Shown here piece by piece: positions 26,425 through 36,632 of a stretch of 64,000 nt of DNA. The stretch comes from Methylomonas methanica (GTDB taxonomy: Bacteria; Pseudomonadota; Gammaproteobacteria; Methylococcales; Methylomonadaceae). How positions within the stretch are numbered: position 1 is the first letter of the stretch; every line of letters begins with the position of its first letter. The position numbers and the translations under genes were made by a program. Location of the stretch: positions 1 through 64,000 of the forward strand of contig NZ_LUUG01000070.1 in assembly GCF_001644035.1 (NCBI RefSeq). Direction: 5' to 3'. The notes beneath the pieces were generated by a model that saw only the letters and a list, made by a program, of their open reading frames with translations, did no database searches and was not told the origin of the DNA.

Positions 26425-29257
26425 GTGTATTTCCTTCGTTGCTGCCATAGAGTGCGGCGTTTACCACGGCGCGTTGTTCATTGAGATGGGTTTTGTAATT
26501 GCCGACCGCCGGTGACGCCGAGGCGACCCTGCCGGCATAGCTGATCGGAATATTCTTGTCTAGCAAATCGAAAAAATGGTGCTTGCTTTGGTACCAGGCG
26601 CCTTGGTTTTTCGGTTCTTCCTGACACCAGACAATATGTTCGATATTCGGATATTTGTCGATTTCGCGTTTGAATTGTTCGTTGGGAAAAGGATAGAGCT
26701 GCTCAATACGAATAATAGCGACATGGCGCAGTTGTTCCTGATCCAGGCGGCGAGCTTCCAATAGATCGAAATATACCTTGCCGGCGCACAACACTATGCG
26801 GGTGACATGGTAAGGATCGATATCGTCCTGTTCGCCTATCACGTTTAAAAATTCGCCATGGGTCAAATCGCTCAGCGTCGATACCGCCAGCTTGTGTCGT
26901 AGCAGGCTTTTTGGGCTCATTACGATAAGCGGCTTACGATATTGGCGCAACATTTGCCGGCGCAATAGATGAAAAATTTGCGCCGGTGTAGTGGGGACGC
27001 AGACTTGAATGTTGTGGTCGGCGCATAACTGTAAATAGCGCTCCAGGCGAGCCGAAGAATGTTCGGGGCCTTGACCTTCAAAACCGTGCGGCAGCAGCAT
27101 CACCAAGCCGCTGAGCTTGCCCCATTTGGTTTCGCCGGAGGAAATGAACTGGTCGATTACCACTTGCGCGCCGTTGGCGAAATCGCCGAATTGCGCTTCC
27201 CATATCACCAGTTTATTCGGTTCGGTGGAGCTGTAACCGTATTCAAAACCCAAGACGCCGGCTTCCGAGAGCAGCGAGTTGAAGATTTGCGCGCGGCCCT
27301 GGTCTTCACTTAGGTGTTTGAGCGGGATGTAGTTTTCGCCGTTGGCCTGATTCAGCAAAATAGCGTGGCGATGCGAGAAAGTGCCGCGGCCGATGTCCTG
27401 GCCGGTCAAGCGCATATTGTATTTTTCCAGTAGCAGCGTCGCATAAGCCAAATTTTCCGCGAAGCCCCAATCCATCGGGATTTCGCCGGCCGCCATTTTA
27501 TTGCGGTCTTCCATTACCTTGGCCACTCTAGGGTGCAACTCAAAACCTTCAGGCAAGCTTTGCAGGCGTTGGTTGCAGAATTGGAGATGCTCTAGGCTTA
27601 TCGAGGTGTCGGCGGGCGTGTCCCAATGTTTGTTTTGATACGGTACCCAGCGCGCCGAATAGGAATAGATGTTGTTTTCGATAATCGGCCGCGAAACCGG
27701 TTGGCCTTCGTTGAGCAGTTGTTGGTAGTCCTGCTCCATTTTCTGCACCATGTCTTCCGTGACCACGCCTTCCGCAATTAATTTCTGCGCATAGATTTGC
27801 GGTGGGGTTTGGTGATCGCGGATGGATTTGTACATCATCGGCTGGGTAGCGGCCGGTTCGTCCGCTTCGTTGTGGCCGTGGCGGCGATAGCAAATCAAGT
27901 CGATTACCACATCTTTATGAAAGGTGTTACGGTAATCCAGCGCCAGTTGCGTAACGAAAATCACCGCTTCCGGATCGTCGCCGTTGACGTGAAATACCGG
28001 CGCCTGAATCATGTTGGCCACGTCGGTGCAATACAGCGTGGAACGAGCGTCGAACGGGTTGCTGGTCGTAAAGCCGATTTGGTTGTTGATGACAATATGC
28101 ACGGTGCCGCCGGTGGAGAAGGCGCGCGTTTCCGACATGTTCAAGGTTTCCATGACAATGCCTTGGCCGGCAAAAGCGGCGTCACCGTGAATCAAGATCG
28201 GCAGGATCGCATCGAAACCATCCGGACCGTGCCTATCTTGGCGGGCTTTTACCGAGCCTTCCACCACCGGGTTGATGATTTCCAGATGCGAGGGGTTAAA
28301 AGCCAGCGTCAAATGAATCGGGCCGCCCGGTGTGGCGATATTGGAGGAAAAGCCTTGATGGTATTTGACGTCGCCGGTAAGTACGCCTGGCGAGGAGGTG
28401 TGGGTGCCCTCGAACTCGCCGAACAATACCGCCGGACTTTTGCCCAGTATATTAATGAGTACGTTCAAACGGCCGCGATGGGCCATGCCGATCACGATTT
28501 CCTTGCCTTTGTGTTCGCCGGCGCGCTGGATCAATTCGTCGAGCACCGGAATAAGGGACTCGCCACCTTCCAGCGAAAAGCGTTTTTGGCCGACATATTT
28601 ACGATGCAGGAACCGCTCCAGGCCTTCGGCGGCAATTAATAACTTTAACAGCCATTGGCGTTTTTCCGGATGGCTGCTGAAATCCGGTTTCGCGCCTTCC
28701 AGCTTATCCTTGATCCAACGCTTCTTTTCGTCATCGACGATGTGCATGTATTCGCTGCCGATGCTGCCGCAGTAAATCTCGTTAAGCGTTTGAATAATCG
28801 CTTTTAAGGGCAAGCGGTCGACACCGCACAGGCCGCCGGTGTCGAACAGCGTGCTCATGTCCGCATCCGTCAAACCATAATATATAGGTTCCAAGTCGGC
28901 GGGGACGCTTTGCGATTGACCAAGCGGGTTGTTAGAGGCTATCTGATGGCCTTTGACCCGGTAATGATTGATCAAGCGGGCTACCGCCGATTGTTTCTTG
29001 ACGCTTTGCTCGGTAAAACCTTGCATTCTGGCCAGCCTGCCCGGTTCTGCAATCGCCAGCTTTTCAAAGCGCTCCACAATCACGCTATGCGGCGTATCTT
29101 CGGTGGCGCCGCTACGAATGTGGTCGAAGCGCTGTCGCCAGCTTGGGCTGATGGATTCCGGATTGCTCAAGTACTGTTCGTACAAGTACTCGATGAAATG
29201 GGCGTTGCCTCCGTACAATGAGGAGGACTCTTCGAATTGTTTAAGCAGGCTACTCAT
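26414..29257 (-). CDS. sucA: 2-Oxoglutarate dehydrogenase E1
   Basis: E1 is the thiamine-diphosphate decarboxylase of the TCA-cycle 2-oxoglutarate dehydrogenase complex. The 947 residues match the usual length. The N-terminal [20 protein letters not shown], the [14 protein letters not shown] region, the TPP/Mg site [17 protein letters not shown] and the C-terminal [21 protein letters not shown] are all present. Type I methanotrophs were long thought to lack this complex. Here E1 is full-length, without a visible frameshift, and translationally coupled to E2, so a complete cycle is plausible. Confidence 0.96.
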   Translation of the reverse strand: MSSLLKQFEESSSLYGGNAHFIEYLYEQYLSNPESISPSWRQRFDHIRSGATEDTPHSVIVERFEKLAIAEPGRLARMQGFTEQSVKKQSAVARLINHYRVKGHQIASNNPLGQSQSVPADLEPIYYGLTDADMSTLFDTGGLCGVDRLPLKAIIQTLNEIYCGSIGSEYMHIVDDEKKRWIKDKLEGAKPDFSSHPEKRQWLLKLLIAAEGLERFLHRKYVGQKRFSLEGGESLIPVLDELIQRAGEHKGKEIVIGMAHRGRLNVLINILGKSPAVLFGEFEGTHTSSPGVLTGDVKYHQGFSSNIATPGGPIHLTLAFNPSHLEIINPVVEGSVKARQDRHGPDGFDAILPILIHGDAAFAGQGIVMETLNMSETRAFSTGGTVHIVINNQIGFTTSNPFDARSTLYCTDVANMIQAPVFHVNGDDPEAVIFVTQLALDYRNTFHKDVVIDLICYRRHGHNEADEPAATQPMMYKSIRDHQTPPQIYAQKLIAEGVVTEDMVQKMEQDYQQLLNEGQPVSRPIIENNIYSYSARWVPYQNKHWDTPADTSISLEHLQFCNQRLQSLPEGFELHPRVAKVMEDRNKMAAGEIPMDWGFAENLAYATLLLEKYNMRLTGQDIGRGTFSHRHAILLNQANGENYIPLKHLSEDQGRAQIFNSLLSEAGVLGFEYGYSSTEPNKLVIWEAQFGDFANGAQVVIDQFISSGETKWGKLSGLVMLLPHGFEGQGPEHSSARLERYLQLCADHNIQVCVPTTPAQIFHLLRRQMLRQYRKPLIVMSPKSLLRHKLAVSTLSDLTHGEFLNVIGEQDDIDPYHVTRIVLCAGKVYFDLLEARRLDQEQLRHVAIIRIEQLYPFPNEQFKREIDKYPNIEHIVWCQEEPKNQGAWYQSKHHFFDLLDKNIPISYAGRVASASPAVGNYKTHLNEQRAVVNAALYGSNEGNTHEL

Positions 29258-29396
29258 GCAAACATCCAGGTTTTCGGCAAGTTGAACCGATTATGTTAGA
29301 ACTAAAATGTTATATTACCAAGGACAATGTGTTGTAACGGGCTAGTGCATCAAGTGATTCCAGTTTCATTTGGTTGATTCAATATCGGGAAAAAAC

Positions 29397-30092
29397 ATGG
29401 CTGATAATAAAGTAGTTATCAAAATTAATTATGATAAGAAACACTCAGGCATAAACACGGAGCCGCAAACGGTAACGGTTTGGCATATTCGTAGGATACT
29501 GGTTGCGGTTCTGGCCTTAGTTTTGATACTAATAGTATTATTTTCATGGTTTGGCGGCGCTGACGAAGATAGTGATACTCAGATCGATACCACGGAAAAA
29601 GTTCAACAATTTAATACCCCGGATGCTGAAATTGTTGAACGGCAAGAGCCTACGGTAATAGAAAAGCCAGTGCCGGCGATAGTGCCTAAGGAATCAGCCC
29701 ACTCTGAAAGTGTTAAAAAAATCGACACTGTTAAAAAGCCGGCGGCGATTATATTGGATCGTAAGGTTATCAGAGCGTCTTTAAATAGTGAGCCCAAGGA
29801 TGATGAACCTGGCGAGCCGATTAAGTCGCCGCTGAGAGTTATTCCTAACCAATCCCAGGAAGTTTTTTATTTTAGCGAGATAAAAAACATGAAGGGCAGA
29901 TCTTTGTTTCATCGTTGGTCGCGTAACGGTCAAATCGTGCATCAAAAACAATTGGATATGAAAGATAAAATATCCAAGGTGTGGTCCAGTAAAACCTTGT
30001 CGGCTAAAGATAAAGGCGAATGGCAAGTACAGTTGACGGACAAGAAAGGCAAGGTATATTCCGAAGTCAATTTTTCAGTAAATCCCGAATAA
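29397..30092 (+). CDS. DUF2914 membrane-anchored protein
   Basis: The 231-residue protein has a short cytoplasmic N-terminus, one membrane helix near residues 30-52 (ILVAVLALVLILIVLFSWF), an acidic-proline spacer, and a C-terminal DUF2914 domain. Within that domain VFYFSEIKNMKGRSLFHRW and a KGEWQVQL segment stand out. The fold is unassigned and probably lies in the periplasm. The ATG at 29397 follows CGGGAAAAAAC and is preferred over the TTG at 29370. It is divergent from sucA and 62 bases upstream of the H-NS gene. The DNA here is more AT-rich than the neighbouring operons. Confidence 0.75.
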   Translation: MADNKVVIKINYDKKHSGINTEPQTVTVWHIRRILVAVLALVLILIVLFSWFGGADEDSDTQIDTTEKVQQFNTPDAEIVERQEPTVIEKPVPAIVPKESAHSESVKKIDTVKKPAAIILDRKVIRASLNSEPKDDEPGEPIKSPLRVIPNQSQEVFYFSEIKNMKGRSLFHRWSRNGQIVHQKQLDMKDKISKVWSSKTLSAKDKGEWQVQLTDKKGKVYSEVNFSVNPE

Positions 30093-30154
30093 TAGTTTTA
30101 TTTAGAAACGCCGGGTGATAGAATTGATTGCGTTTTTTGATTAACGAGGAAAAT

Positions 30155-30472
30155 ATGACTGACTTTAATAAACTATCCGAAGCCGAATTACAGGCTGTTA
30201 TTGATAATGCCGAAAAAGCATTAAAAGAAAGACAATCCAGTAAACGTAAGGAAGTTATTACGCAAATTAAGGAATTGGCGGCTTCTATCGGTGTAACTGT
30301 CGATATTCAAGACGGCGAGAAGAAATCCGAAAGAAAAACCGGTAAAGTTGCGGCTAGATACCGTAGCCCTAACGATGCGTCTTTAACTTGGTCAGGCCGT
30401 GGGTTGGCGCCGAAATGGATGCAGGAATTACTGGCGTCCGGTCGCAATAAAGCCGAGTTTGAAATTAAGTAA
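30155..30472 (+). CDS. H-NS-family nucleoid-associated protein
   Basis: The 105-residue protein has an N-terminal coiled-coil oligomerisation segment (about 5-50), a charged linker and the H-NS DNA-binding core YRSPNDASLTWSGRGLAPKWM (about 73-93). The core motif is of the H-NS/BpH3/XrvA type, which binds AT-rich minor groove and silences transferred genes. The ATG at 30155 has GAGGAAAAT upstream. The AT-rich defence island at 48-53 kb would be a natural target, though this is inference. It ends ten bases before the end of the convergent hydrolase operon. Confidence 0.9.
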   Translation: MTDFNKLSEAELQAVIDNAEKALKERQSSKRKEVITQIKELAASIGVTVDIQDGEKKSERKTGKVAARYRSPNDASLTWSGRGLAPKWMQELLASGRNKAEFEIK

Positions 30473-30481
30473 TCTTCGGAT

Positions 30482-31255
30482 TTAAACCGTTGGCTGGTTC
30501 ATCCAGTCCTGCAAGCGGTTTGCCACCCAGGCTCCATCGTCCAAACATAGGTCATGCCCCGCCCACGGGTGCGTGAAGATGTCGATTTGCCATTCGTTAT
30601 GAATGGTGTCGGAACAAGCCGGTGCGACTAAACGGTCGCCCCGGCCGTTCAATAGCAGCAACGGCGTTTCGGGTTTTCTATGATCAGGCTTATATCGCGC
30701 TGCGGCTTTCAGCTGTCTGACACAATTCGCAAGACTGATCGGCCGAGCTTGCTGTATGGCGGTCCAGGTTTTGGCTGTTTCCGGGTAATGATCCCGCCGA
30801 TTACTAACCAGCTGAAGTATCGCTAGTTCCCTGTTGTACAAATCCCTTTCCAGTAATAACTCAATAAACTGCGGATAACTTTGCCAACGCATGCGCCGAT
30901 AAAACGGGCTTAAGCCGGCAAAGCTGGTATTAACCAGGGCGGCTGCGGCGATGTCTTGCGGATAGCGCTGCAACCATTCCCAGGCTACCATGCCGCCGAG
31001 GGATAATGCGAGTAGCGTGACAGGCTTTGCCACTAAACCGTCGGCTAACGCCTGGCGGCGGACTTGTTCCGTTATCGCTTCAATGTTGTCCGGGCTGGGT
31101 TCGCGGTAATACCGGCCGGTGCCGGGTAAATCGATAGTGATGACGGTTGATTGTGGAAAAGCTTGCTGCAAAAAATCCGGAAAATTTCCCCAATGTGCAG
31201 CCTCTCGGCATAGACCACGCAGTAACAACCAATGTTGCCCGGCTGACTTACGCAT
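30482..31255 (-). CDS. Alpha/beta hydrolase
   Basis: The 257-residue protein has the alpha/beta-hydrolase fold. The oxyanion segment LLLRGLCREAAHW stands near the N-terminus, and the nucleophile elbow is ALSLGGM (Ser near residue 85), with Leu in place of the usual first Gly region. The acid lies in NGRGDRLV and the catalytic His in WAGHDLCLDD. It is the last gene of an operon with an M14-type peptidase and an OlsF-type acyltransferase, overlapping the peptidase gene by eight bases. A lipase, esterase or thioesterase role in lipid turnover is possible, but the substrate is unknown. Confidence 0.8.
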   Translation of the reverse strand: MRKSAGQHWLLLRGLCREAAHWGNFPDFLQQAFPQSTVITIDLPGTGRYYREPSPDNIEAITEQVRRQALADGLVAKPVTLLALSLGGMVAWEWLQRYPQDIAAAALVNTSFAGLSPFYRRMRWQSYPQFIELLLERDLYNRELAILQLVSNRRDHYPETAKTWTAIQQARPISLANCVRQLKAAARYKPDHRKPETPLLLLNGRGDRLVAPACSDTIHNEWQIDIFTHPWAGHDLCLDDGAWVANRLQDWMNQPTV

Positions 31256-32264
31256 ACCAGAAATCCATAGCCTGTTGCCGATAGCTCTCTTGTTGCAGAC
31301 TGTTTAACGTCGCCCATTTTTGCGGGTAAAGCAGGCTGCGATACAAGAAATCGAATAAGGTTAGATGCCGGCGCATAATGCGCTGTTGGCGATGCGGCAG
31401 CAAGGGATGGAACAAGCCGTGACGTTGAAACAAATGCGTCGGGCTTTTGCGCAGCCACAGCCAGGAGCCCATCTCCAGGGTTAAGGGTAGAAACACACGC
31501 TGTTTGCCGTGCCGGTCGATAAAGTCGTCATATAGATAATCCCATAAGTCGCCGCTGATGACGTATTCCTGGCTCATTGGCTCGATTTTATAGAAATGAT
31601 GAGGGTAGCAGCGATCAAATAGCTGTTTTAAGCCGTATGCTTCGGCAATGCCCGGAAACGGCGTTTGGCAGGACGCATAGGGAAACCACAATCTATCGTG
31701 GATCCCAAACCCTGAATGCAGATCGATAGCAATCGACAAGGGCGCGTTGAACAAATGTTTATGTACCACCCGACACAGCGCCTGAGCCTCTTTTTCCATT
31801 TTCGATTCATCGCCGCGATACCAGGGCAGTTTGGCACTGAAACGCTGGCCGCTGTATAGCCGGGTATTACCGATACTTTCGATCGGCGAATTACGCATCA
31901 AATCCACGCCATGACCGTTACACCGGGTGCCTCGATAGACGCCAACCGGGTTGACGATGGGTACGAATACCAGGCGTGAATGTTGCAGGCGAGCGTTAAA
32001 TTCCTCATCCCAATCCAATAATTGCAGGATGGTTTGTAAGTAGGCCAGTATCACTTCCGAGCCGATTTTCTCCAGACCATGCACGCCGCCGAAAAAGGCC
32101 AATACCGGGACATCCGGACTGGTTGAGCCTAGGCTGAGGCAATGAATGGGAAATTGCCTGTCTTTATACATTATTTGCTCGACGATCTCGCAACGGGCGC
32201 GGTCGCCGAATTGCTCGATCAGCGTTTCCAGCTGTTCCAGCTCCGGGAATGAACGATTTTCCAT
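31248..32264 (-). CDS. M14-family zinc carboxypeptidase-like protein
   Basis: The 338-residue protein has the M14/succinylglutamate-desuccinylase zinc site. FFGGVHGLEKIGSE supplies His and Glu (about residue 60), AIDLHSGFG supplies the second His (about 175), and LTLEMGSWLW holds a likely catalytic Glu. PIVNPVGVYRGTRCNGHGVDLMRN is the substrate-binding stretch. It probably removes an acyl or amino-acid group from an amide. A TTG at 32276 is also possible, but the ATG at 32264 is chosen. It lies between OlsF and the alpha/beta hydrolase, so action on ornithine lipid or its precursors is a testable idea. Confidence 0.8.
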   Translation of the reverse strand: MENRSFPELEQLETLIEQFGDRARCEIVEQIMYKDRQFPIHCLSLGSTSPDVPVLAFFGGVHGLEKIGSEVILAYLQTILQLLDWDEEFNARLQHSRLVFVPIVNPVGVYRGTRCNGHGVDLMRNSPIESIGNTRLYSGQRFSAKLPWYRGDESKMEKEAQALCRVVHKHLFNAPLSIAIDLHSGFGIHDRLWFPYASCQTPFPGIAEAYGLKQLFDRCYPHHFYKIEPMSQEYVISGDLWDYLYDDFIDRHGKQRVFLPLTLEMGSWLWLRKSPTHLFQRHGLFHPLLPHRQQRIMRRHLTLFDFLYRSLLYPQKWATLNSLQQESYRQQAMDFWYA

Positions 32265-32278
32265 GAATTCGCGCAACT

Positions 32279-34000
32279 CTAGCCGGCCAGCGATTTTTCG
32301 ATGTAGCGTTGTCTTTTCTTGGGCGCGATTTTATCGACCTCCACCATGATCAGGCCGTCGATACAATTGTTGAAGTCCGGGTCGATATTGAAGGCGACGA
32401 AATGGCAGCCTTTATCGACGCATAATTCCACGTATTGTTTATAAAGCGTAGGGACTTTCACACCCAGTTTTTTCAGTTCGCTATTCAATACTTTAAAACT
32501 GGTTGAGTAATCGGCGCTGAATTCGGTTGCGGCAAATGCCTTGCCTTGTTGCGAAATTACGAATGGCGTTCTTGCCTTGGTGTGCTGTAAATCTGAGGCA
32601 AACTGCTGTTGATAAAAGCCGATAATCAGTTCTTTCGCGGCCTGTGGATAGGCATTGCTGATACTGACCGGGCCGAATAGATATTTGATGTCCGGCCGTT
32701 CGCGCAAATAGGCGCCGATGCCGTACCAAAGATAATCCAGGCTGTGTTGTCCCCAGTAGCGCGGTTGCACGAAGCTGCGGCCCAGTTCAATGCTATAGGG
32801 TAGATAAGCTTCGAATTCACTGCGCAAATCGAACAAGGTTTGCGTATAAAAACCGTCCACGCCGTGGCTGGCCATAATGGCCGGGCCTTCGCCGACTCGA
32901 TAGGCGCCGACGATTTCCAGATCGTTGTCGTCCCACAGCACGATGTGGCTGTAGTAAATGTCGAATTTGTCCAAATCCAAGGCCAGGCCGGTACCTTCTT
33001 CGACGGTTCTGAAGGTCAGCTCGCGCAGGCGGGCGATTTCCCGCATGACCGGGCAATCGTCCCGAAACTGGTATAAAAAGATCTTCTTGCCGTCGCGGGT
33101 TTCGCCAAGCAGACGAGATTGGTACAGCGCCTTCTTCACCGCTTTGGTATCGGAAGGGTGCACCACGGTGGCGACCGTCTCGAATAGCGCGGGTTTGTTT
33201 TTCTTGCCAAGGTTTTGCACGTGCTTACGAAAGCGTTGGCTGAGCTGTTTGTTGCTTTCCTCGCTGTCGGCGATGACTTGGTAAGGCACCGGCGCGCCGA
33301 CCATGAATTTGATTTCCTGACCCTTCTTGTTGAACATCTCCTTAACTAACAGCATCGTGCCCAGCGGTTTGTATAGCGTCGAGGCGCTATAGAACAAGGC
33401 CGAGTTCTTGGCTTTAATAAAGATCGGCAGGATAGGGCATTGGGCGCGGCGGGCCAGTTTAATAAAGCCGGATTGCCAGGCGCCGTCGCGGATGCCTTTG
33501 GGTGTAATGCGCGAAACCTCACCCGCCGGGAAGAAGATGATGGCTTCTTCGTTTTCGAGCGCATCCAGCATTACTTTGTAAACGTCTTTAAGTTTTTTCT
33601 TATCGGACAGCACATCGACCGGCAGAAAGATCGATTGCAAAGGCTCCATGTGCGACAAGACCCGGTTGGCGACAATGCGCACGTCGGGCCGCACGGAGCG
33701 AATCAATTTCACCAAAGCCAAGCCATCCAGGGTGCCGATAGGGTGATTGGCGACGATCAGCAAGCGGCCTTCGGAGGGAATGTTGTTATAGCAATCGTTG
33801 CTGACTTGATAATTGAATTTGAAGTAATGCAGCAATTTGTCCAGAAAGGCAAAGCCGCGTAGATGTTGGTTTTTGCGGATAACGTCGTTGAAATCGTCTT
33901 CGTGGATCAGTTTTTTTAAAGCTTTTACGACCAGTTTGTTGTCTTTACCTAATTGAAAGTCGGGATAGGTTTCTTGCAGTATGCGTTCAGCATCGATCAT
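32279..34000 (-). CDS. olsF: Bifunctional ornithine-lipid synthase, OlsF type (acyltransferase + GNAT)
   Basis: The 573-residue protein has an N-terminal PlsC-type acyltransferase (VANHPIGTLDG, His86-x5-Asp92; FFPAGEVSR) and a C-terminal acetyltransferase-like domain. The second half has ELTFRTVEEGTG, IELGRSFVQPRYWG and YLFGPVSISNAYP, as in OlsB/hemolysin-type N-acyltransferases. In characterised OlsF the C-terminal half makes lyso-ornithine lipid and the N-terminal half adds the second fatty acid. This yields phosphorus-free membrane lipid, often used under phosphate limitation. It heads the operon. The order of domains separates it from single-domain OlsA or OlsB. Confidence 0.88.
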   Translation of the reverse strand: MIDAERILQETYPDFQLGKDNKLVVKALKKLIHEDDFNDVIRKNQHLRGFAFLDKLLHYFKFNYQVSNDCYNNIPSEGRLLIVANHPIGTLDGLALVKLIRSVRPDVRIVANRVLSHMEPLQSIFLPVDVLSDKKKLKDVYKVMLDALENEEAIIFFPAGEVSRITPKGIRDGAWQSGFIKLARRAQCPILPIFIKAKNSALFYSASTLYKPLGTMLLVKEMFNKKGQEIKFMVGAPVPYQVIADSEESNKQLSQRFRKHVQNLGKKNKPALFETVATVVHPSDTKAVKKALYQSRLLGETRDGKKIFLYQFRDDCPVMREIARLRELTFRTVEEGTGLALDLDKFDIYYSHIVLWDDNDLEIVGAYRVGEGPAIMASHGVDGFYTQTLFDLRSEFEAYLPYSIELGRSFVQPRYWGQHSLDYLWYGIGAYLRERPDIKYLFGPVSISNAYPQAAKELIIGFYQQQFASDLQHTKARTPFVISQQGKAFAATEFSADYSTSFKVLNSELKKLGVKVPTLYKQYVELCVDKGCHFVAFNIDPDFNNCIDGLIMVEVDKIAPKKRQRYIEKSLAG

Positions 34001-34175
34001 CGCTCAGTGTCCTGGAAAAAGGAGTATGGCGGGGATTCTAGTGAGCGAATATGTCAGAAATATGTCAGCCGCGGACTGATGAAAAAGCTGATCAACCAAC
34101 GGTTGGGCGGGGCGTAACGAATTGGAGAAATGGGAAGAGGAGGCTACTGGTGCCGTCAATTCGCAGGTAAGGTGG

Positions 34176-34209
34176 CGGGTCGGAGCCGGGTGTCCGACCC
34201 GATTTTTTT
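34176..34209 (+). terminator. GC-rich hairpin with T run (plus orientation)
   Basis: CGGGTCGGA / TCCGACCCG form a perfect 9-bp stem with an 8-base loop, followed by seven T's on the plus strand. Both flanking genes (olsF and nadB) are on the minus strand, so the T run lies on the wrong side for nadB. It could stop antisense transcription, or act as a hairpin at the nadB mRNA end. Confidence 0.5.
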
Positions 34210-34248
34210 GCTTTTGAAAGTTCCCTATTTACAAAACAACAACCGCAA

Positions 34249-35904
34249 TCAGTGAGCTTTCCGGCCGGGCTTTTCCGGTGTCAACACGGTGTTTTGCGGC
34301 GGCTGACTGTTGTCCAGATCCGGATAATCCTTGGTGTAATGTAAGCCCCGGCTTTCCTTGCGCTGTTGCGCGCAGCGGATGATCAGCTCGGCGACGATGA
34401 CCAGATTGCGCAGTTCCAGCAGGTCGCTGGTGATGCGGAACTGGCCGTAGTACTCGGCGATTTCTTCTTTCAACAAGACTAGCCGGTTCATCGCGCGTTC
34501 CAGGCGTTTATTGGTGCGAACGATGCCGACGTAATCCCACATGAAGCGGCGTAATTCATCCCAATTGTGAGCGATCACCACTTCCTCATCCGAGTCGCCG
34601 ACTTTGGATTCGTCCCAATCCGGCAGCGGCAGCGGTGCCGGTAATTGAGCGAATGTGCGGCGAATGTCCTGATTGGCTTGTTCGGCGAATACCAGGCATT
34701 CCAATAACGAGTTGCTGGCCATGCGGTTAGCACCGTGCAATCCGGTGCAGGCGACTTCGCCGATTGCGTACAAACCGGGGATGTCGGTGCGGGCGTTGGC
34801 GTCGGTCAATACGCCGCCGCAGGTATAATGCGCTGCCGGTACCACGGGAATCGGTTGCTCACTGATGTCGATGTCCAGTTCCAGGCATTGCATATAAATG
34901 GTGGGAAAGTGCTTTTGGATAAACTCTCGCGATTTGTGGCTGATGTCCAGATAGACGCATTCGATACCGTGTTTTTTGATCTCGCTATCGATGGCGCGGG
35001 CGACGATGTCGCGCGGCGCCAGTTCCATGCGTTCGTCGTAACGGCGCATGAAGCGCTCGCCATCCGGCAAGATCAAATGCGCGCCTTCGCCGCGCACCGC
35101 TTCGCTGATTAAAAACGAACGCGCGGTCGGGTGATACAGGCAGGTCGGATGAAATTGCATAAACTCCATATTGCTGATCCGGCAGCCGGCTCGCCAGGCC
35201 AGCGCGATGCCATCGCCGCTGGAAATATGCGGATTCGTTGAATACAGATAAACCTTGTTGGCGCCGCCCGTCGCCAATACCACCACTTTCGCCGCTATCG
35301 ATTTGATGCTGCCGGATTTGCTGTCCAACACGTAGGCACCGCATATGCGTTGTTCGCTCGCCCCCAACTTGCTGGCGGTGATTAGTTCGACGACGTTGTG
35401 GTATTCCAGCAGGGTAATGTTGGGGTGAGCCTGGGCGCGTTCGATCAAGGACAGCGAGACCGCTTTGCCGGTGGCGTCGTCGGTGTGCACAATACGGCGA
35501 TGTGAATGACCGCCTTCGCGATTTAAATGCAATTGTTTGGCGCCGTCGGCGTTACGCTCTTCGGTAAAATTCACACCTTGTTGCCGTAGCCATTCGATGC
35601 TTTGCCGGCCTTGAGCGACGGTCAACCTGACGATTTCCGGGTCGCACAGGCCGGCGCCGGCAATCAAGGTATCTTCGATATGCGATTCGATGGAATCGTA
35701 TTCTTCGTCGAACACGGCGGAAATGCCGCCTTGAGCGTAGTAAGTGCTGCATTCGGTCAACGCGAATTTGGCGAGCACCGCCACCTTGTAGGTGTCGGCA
35801 AGATGGAGCGAAAGACTCAGGCCGGCGCCTCCGCTGCCGGCGATGAGGATGTCATAATAAGAATCAGCGGTATTGATGGGTTGGTTTGCTGTCTGTGTGG
35901 TCAA
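34249..35904 (-). CDS. nadB: L-Aspartate oxidase
   Basis: NadB oxidises L-aspartate to iminoaspartate with FAD, the first step of NAD synthesis. The 551 residues show the FAD-binding [22 protein letters not shown] (about 17-38), then [29 protein letters not shown] and the active-site [25 protein letters not shown]. The C-terminal helical domain is complete. It is divergent from rpoE with a 127-base gap, the same neighbourhood as in many gammaproteobacteria (nadB next to rpoE). No nadA or nadC lies in this window. Confidence 0.97.
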   Translation of the reverse strand: MTTQTANQPINTADSYYDILIAGSGGAGLSLSLHLADTYKVAVLAKFALTECSTYYAQGGISAVFDEEYDSIESHIEDTLIAGAGLCDPEIVRLTVAQGRQSIEWLRQQGVNFTEERNADGAKQLHLNREGGHSHRRIVHTDDATGKAVSLSLIERAQAHPNITLLEYHNVVELITASKLGASEQRICGAYVLDSKSGSIKSIAAKVVVLATGGANKVYLYSTNPHISSGDGIALAWRAGCRISNMEFMQFHPTCLYHPTARSFLISEAVRGEGAHLILPDGERFMRRYDERMELAPRDIVARAIDSEIKKHGIECVYLDISHKSREFIQKHFPTIYMQCLELDIDISEQPIPVVPAAHYTCGGVLTDANARTDIPGLYAIGEVACTGLHGANRMASNSLLECLVFAEQANQDIRRTFAQLPAPLPLPDWDESKVGDSDEEVVIAHNWDELRRFMWDYVGIVRTNKRLERAMNRLVLLKEEIAEYYGQFRITSDLLELRNLVIVAELIIRCAQQRKESRGLHYTKDYPDLDNSQPPQNTVLTPEKPGRKAH

Positions 35905-36031
35905 CTTTGCGGCCGGATGAATAGTTTTAGCGTTTTTGAATAATATCTGGTTTTAATCCTGCGGTAATTTTTTTTGTGTTGCCAGAACTAATGAGGTTTA
36001 ATTCTGTCCACTTCAATATCAAAATAGCGCA

Positions 36032-36622
36032 GTGAACGAACAAGAAAGGAATACCGAAGATCTGGATCAAGAGCTGGTGCGGCGTGTGCAGCAAGGGGAT
36101 AAATCCGCCTTCGATCTTTTGGTGATCAAGTACCAGCACAAGATCGTCCACTTGGTGAACCGATACGTCAAGGACCCGAGCGAAGCTCAGGATGTGGCTC
36201 AGGACACCTTTATCAAGGCTTACCGGGCCTTGGGTGATTTTCGGGGTGACAGCGCCTTTTACACTTGGTTGTATCGCATAGCGATCAACACTGCCAAAAA
36301 CTATTTGTTGTCGCGTTCGCGCCGTCATTTTGATTACGAGATCGATGTCCAAGACGCCGAACAAGTAGAAAACGCGCCGCAACTGAAAGATATAGAAACG
36401 CCTGAAAATTTGTTGATGAATGAACAAATCGTGGCGGTCATTAAATCGGCTATCGAGAGGTTACCAGAAGAGATGCGGATTGCAATTACGCTCAGGGAGT
36501 TTGAAGGGATGAGTTACGAGGAGATCGCGGAAGCGATGGATTGCCCCATCGGTACGGTACGCTCGCGGATTTTTAGGGCTCGCGAAGCCATAGACCAAAA
36601 ATTAAACCCATTGCTCGACTAA
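36032..36622 (+). CDS. rpoE: Envelope-stress sigma factor (RpoE/AlgU)
   Basis: The 196-residue ECF sigma factor has region 2 (DLLVIKYQHKIVHLVNRY, YRIAINTAKNYL) and region 4 (ITLREFEGMSYEEIAEAMDC, IGTVRSRIFRAREAI). The sequence is very close to the AlgU/RpoE type. It is the first gene of an rpoE-rseA-rseB-mucD operon, the standard order for envelope-stress control. The start is GTG at 36032, giving an N-terminus that matches family members. An expected autoregulatory promoter upstream could not be found with normal spacing. Confidence 0.97.
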   Translation: MNEQERNTEDLDQELVRRVQQGDKSAFDLLVIKYQHKIVHLVNRYVKDPSEAQDVAQDTFIKAYRALGDFRGDSAFYTWLYRIAINTAKNYLLSRSRRHFDYEIDVQDAEQVENAPQLKDIETPENLLMNEQIVAVIKSAIERLPEEMRIAITLREFEGMSYEEIAEAMDCPIGTVRSRIFRAREAIDQKLNPLLD

Positions 36623-36632
36623 AGGTGTATCG

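Noticed and set aside
35985-36007. A possible sigma-E promoter (GAACTA ... TCTGT) upstream of rpoE
   Set aside because: The spacer is about 12 bases instead of 16, and the match is weak on both boxes.
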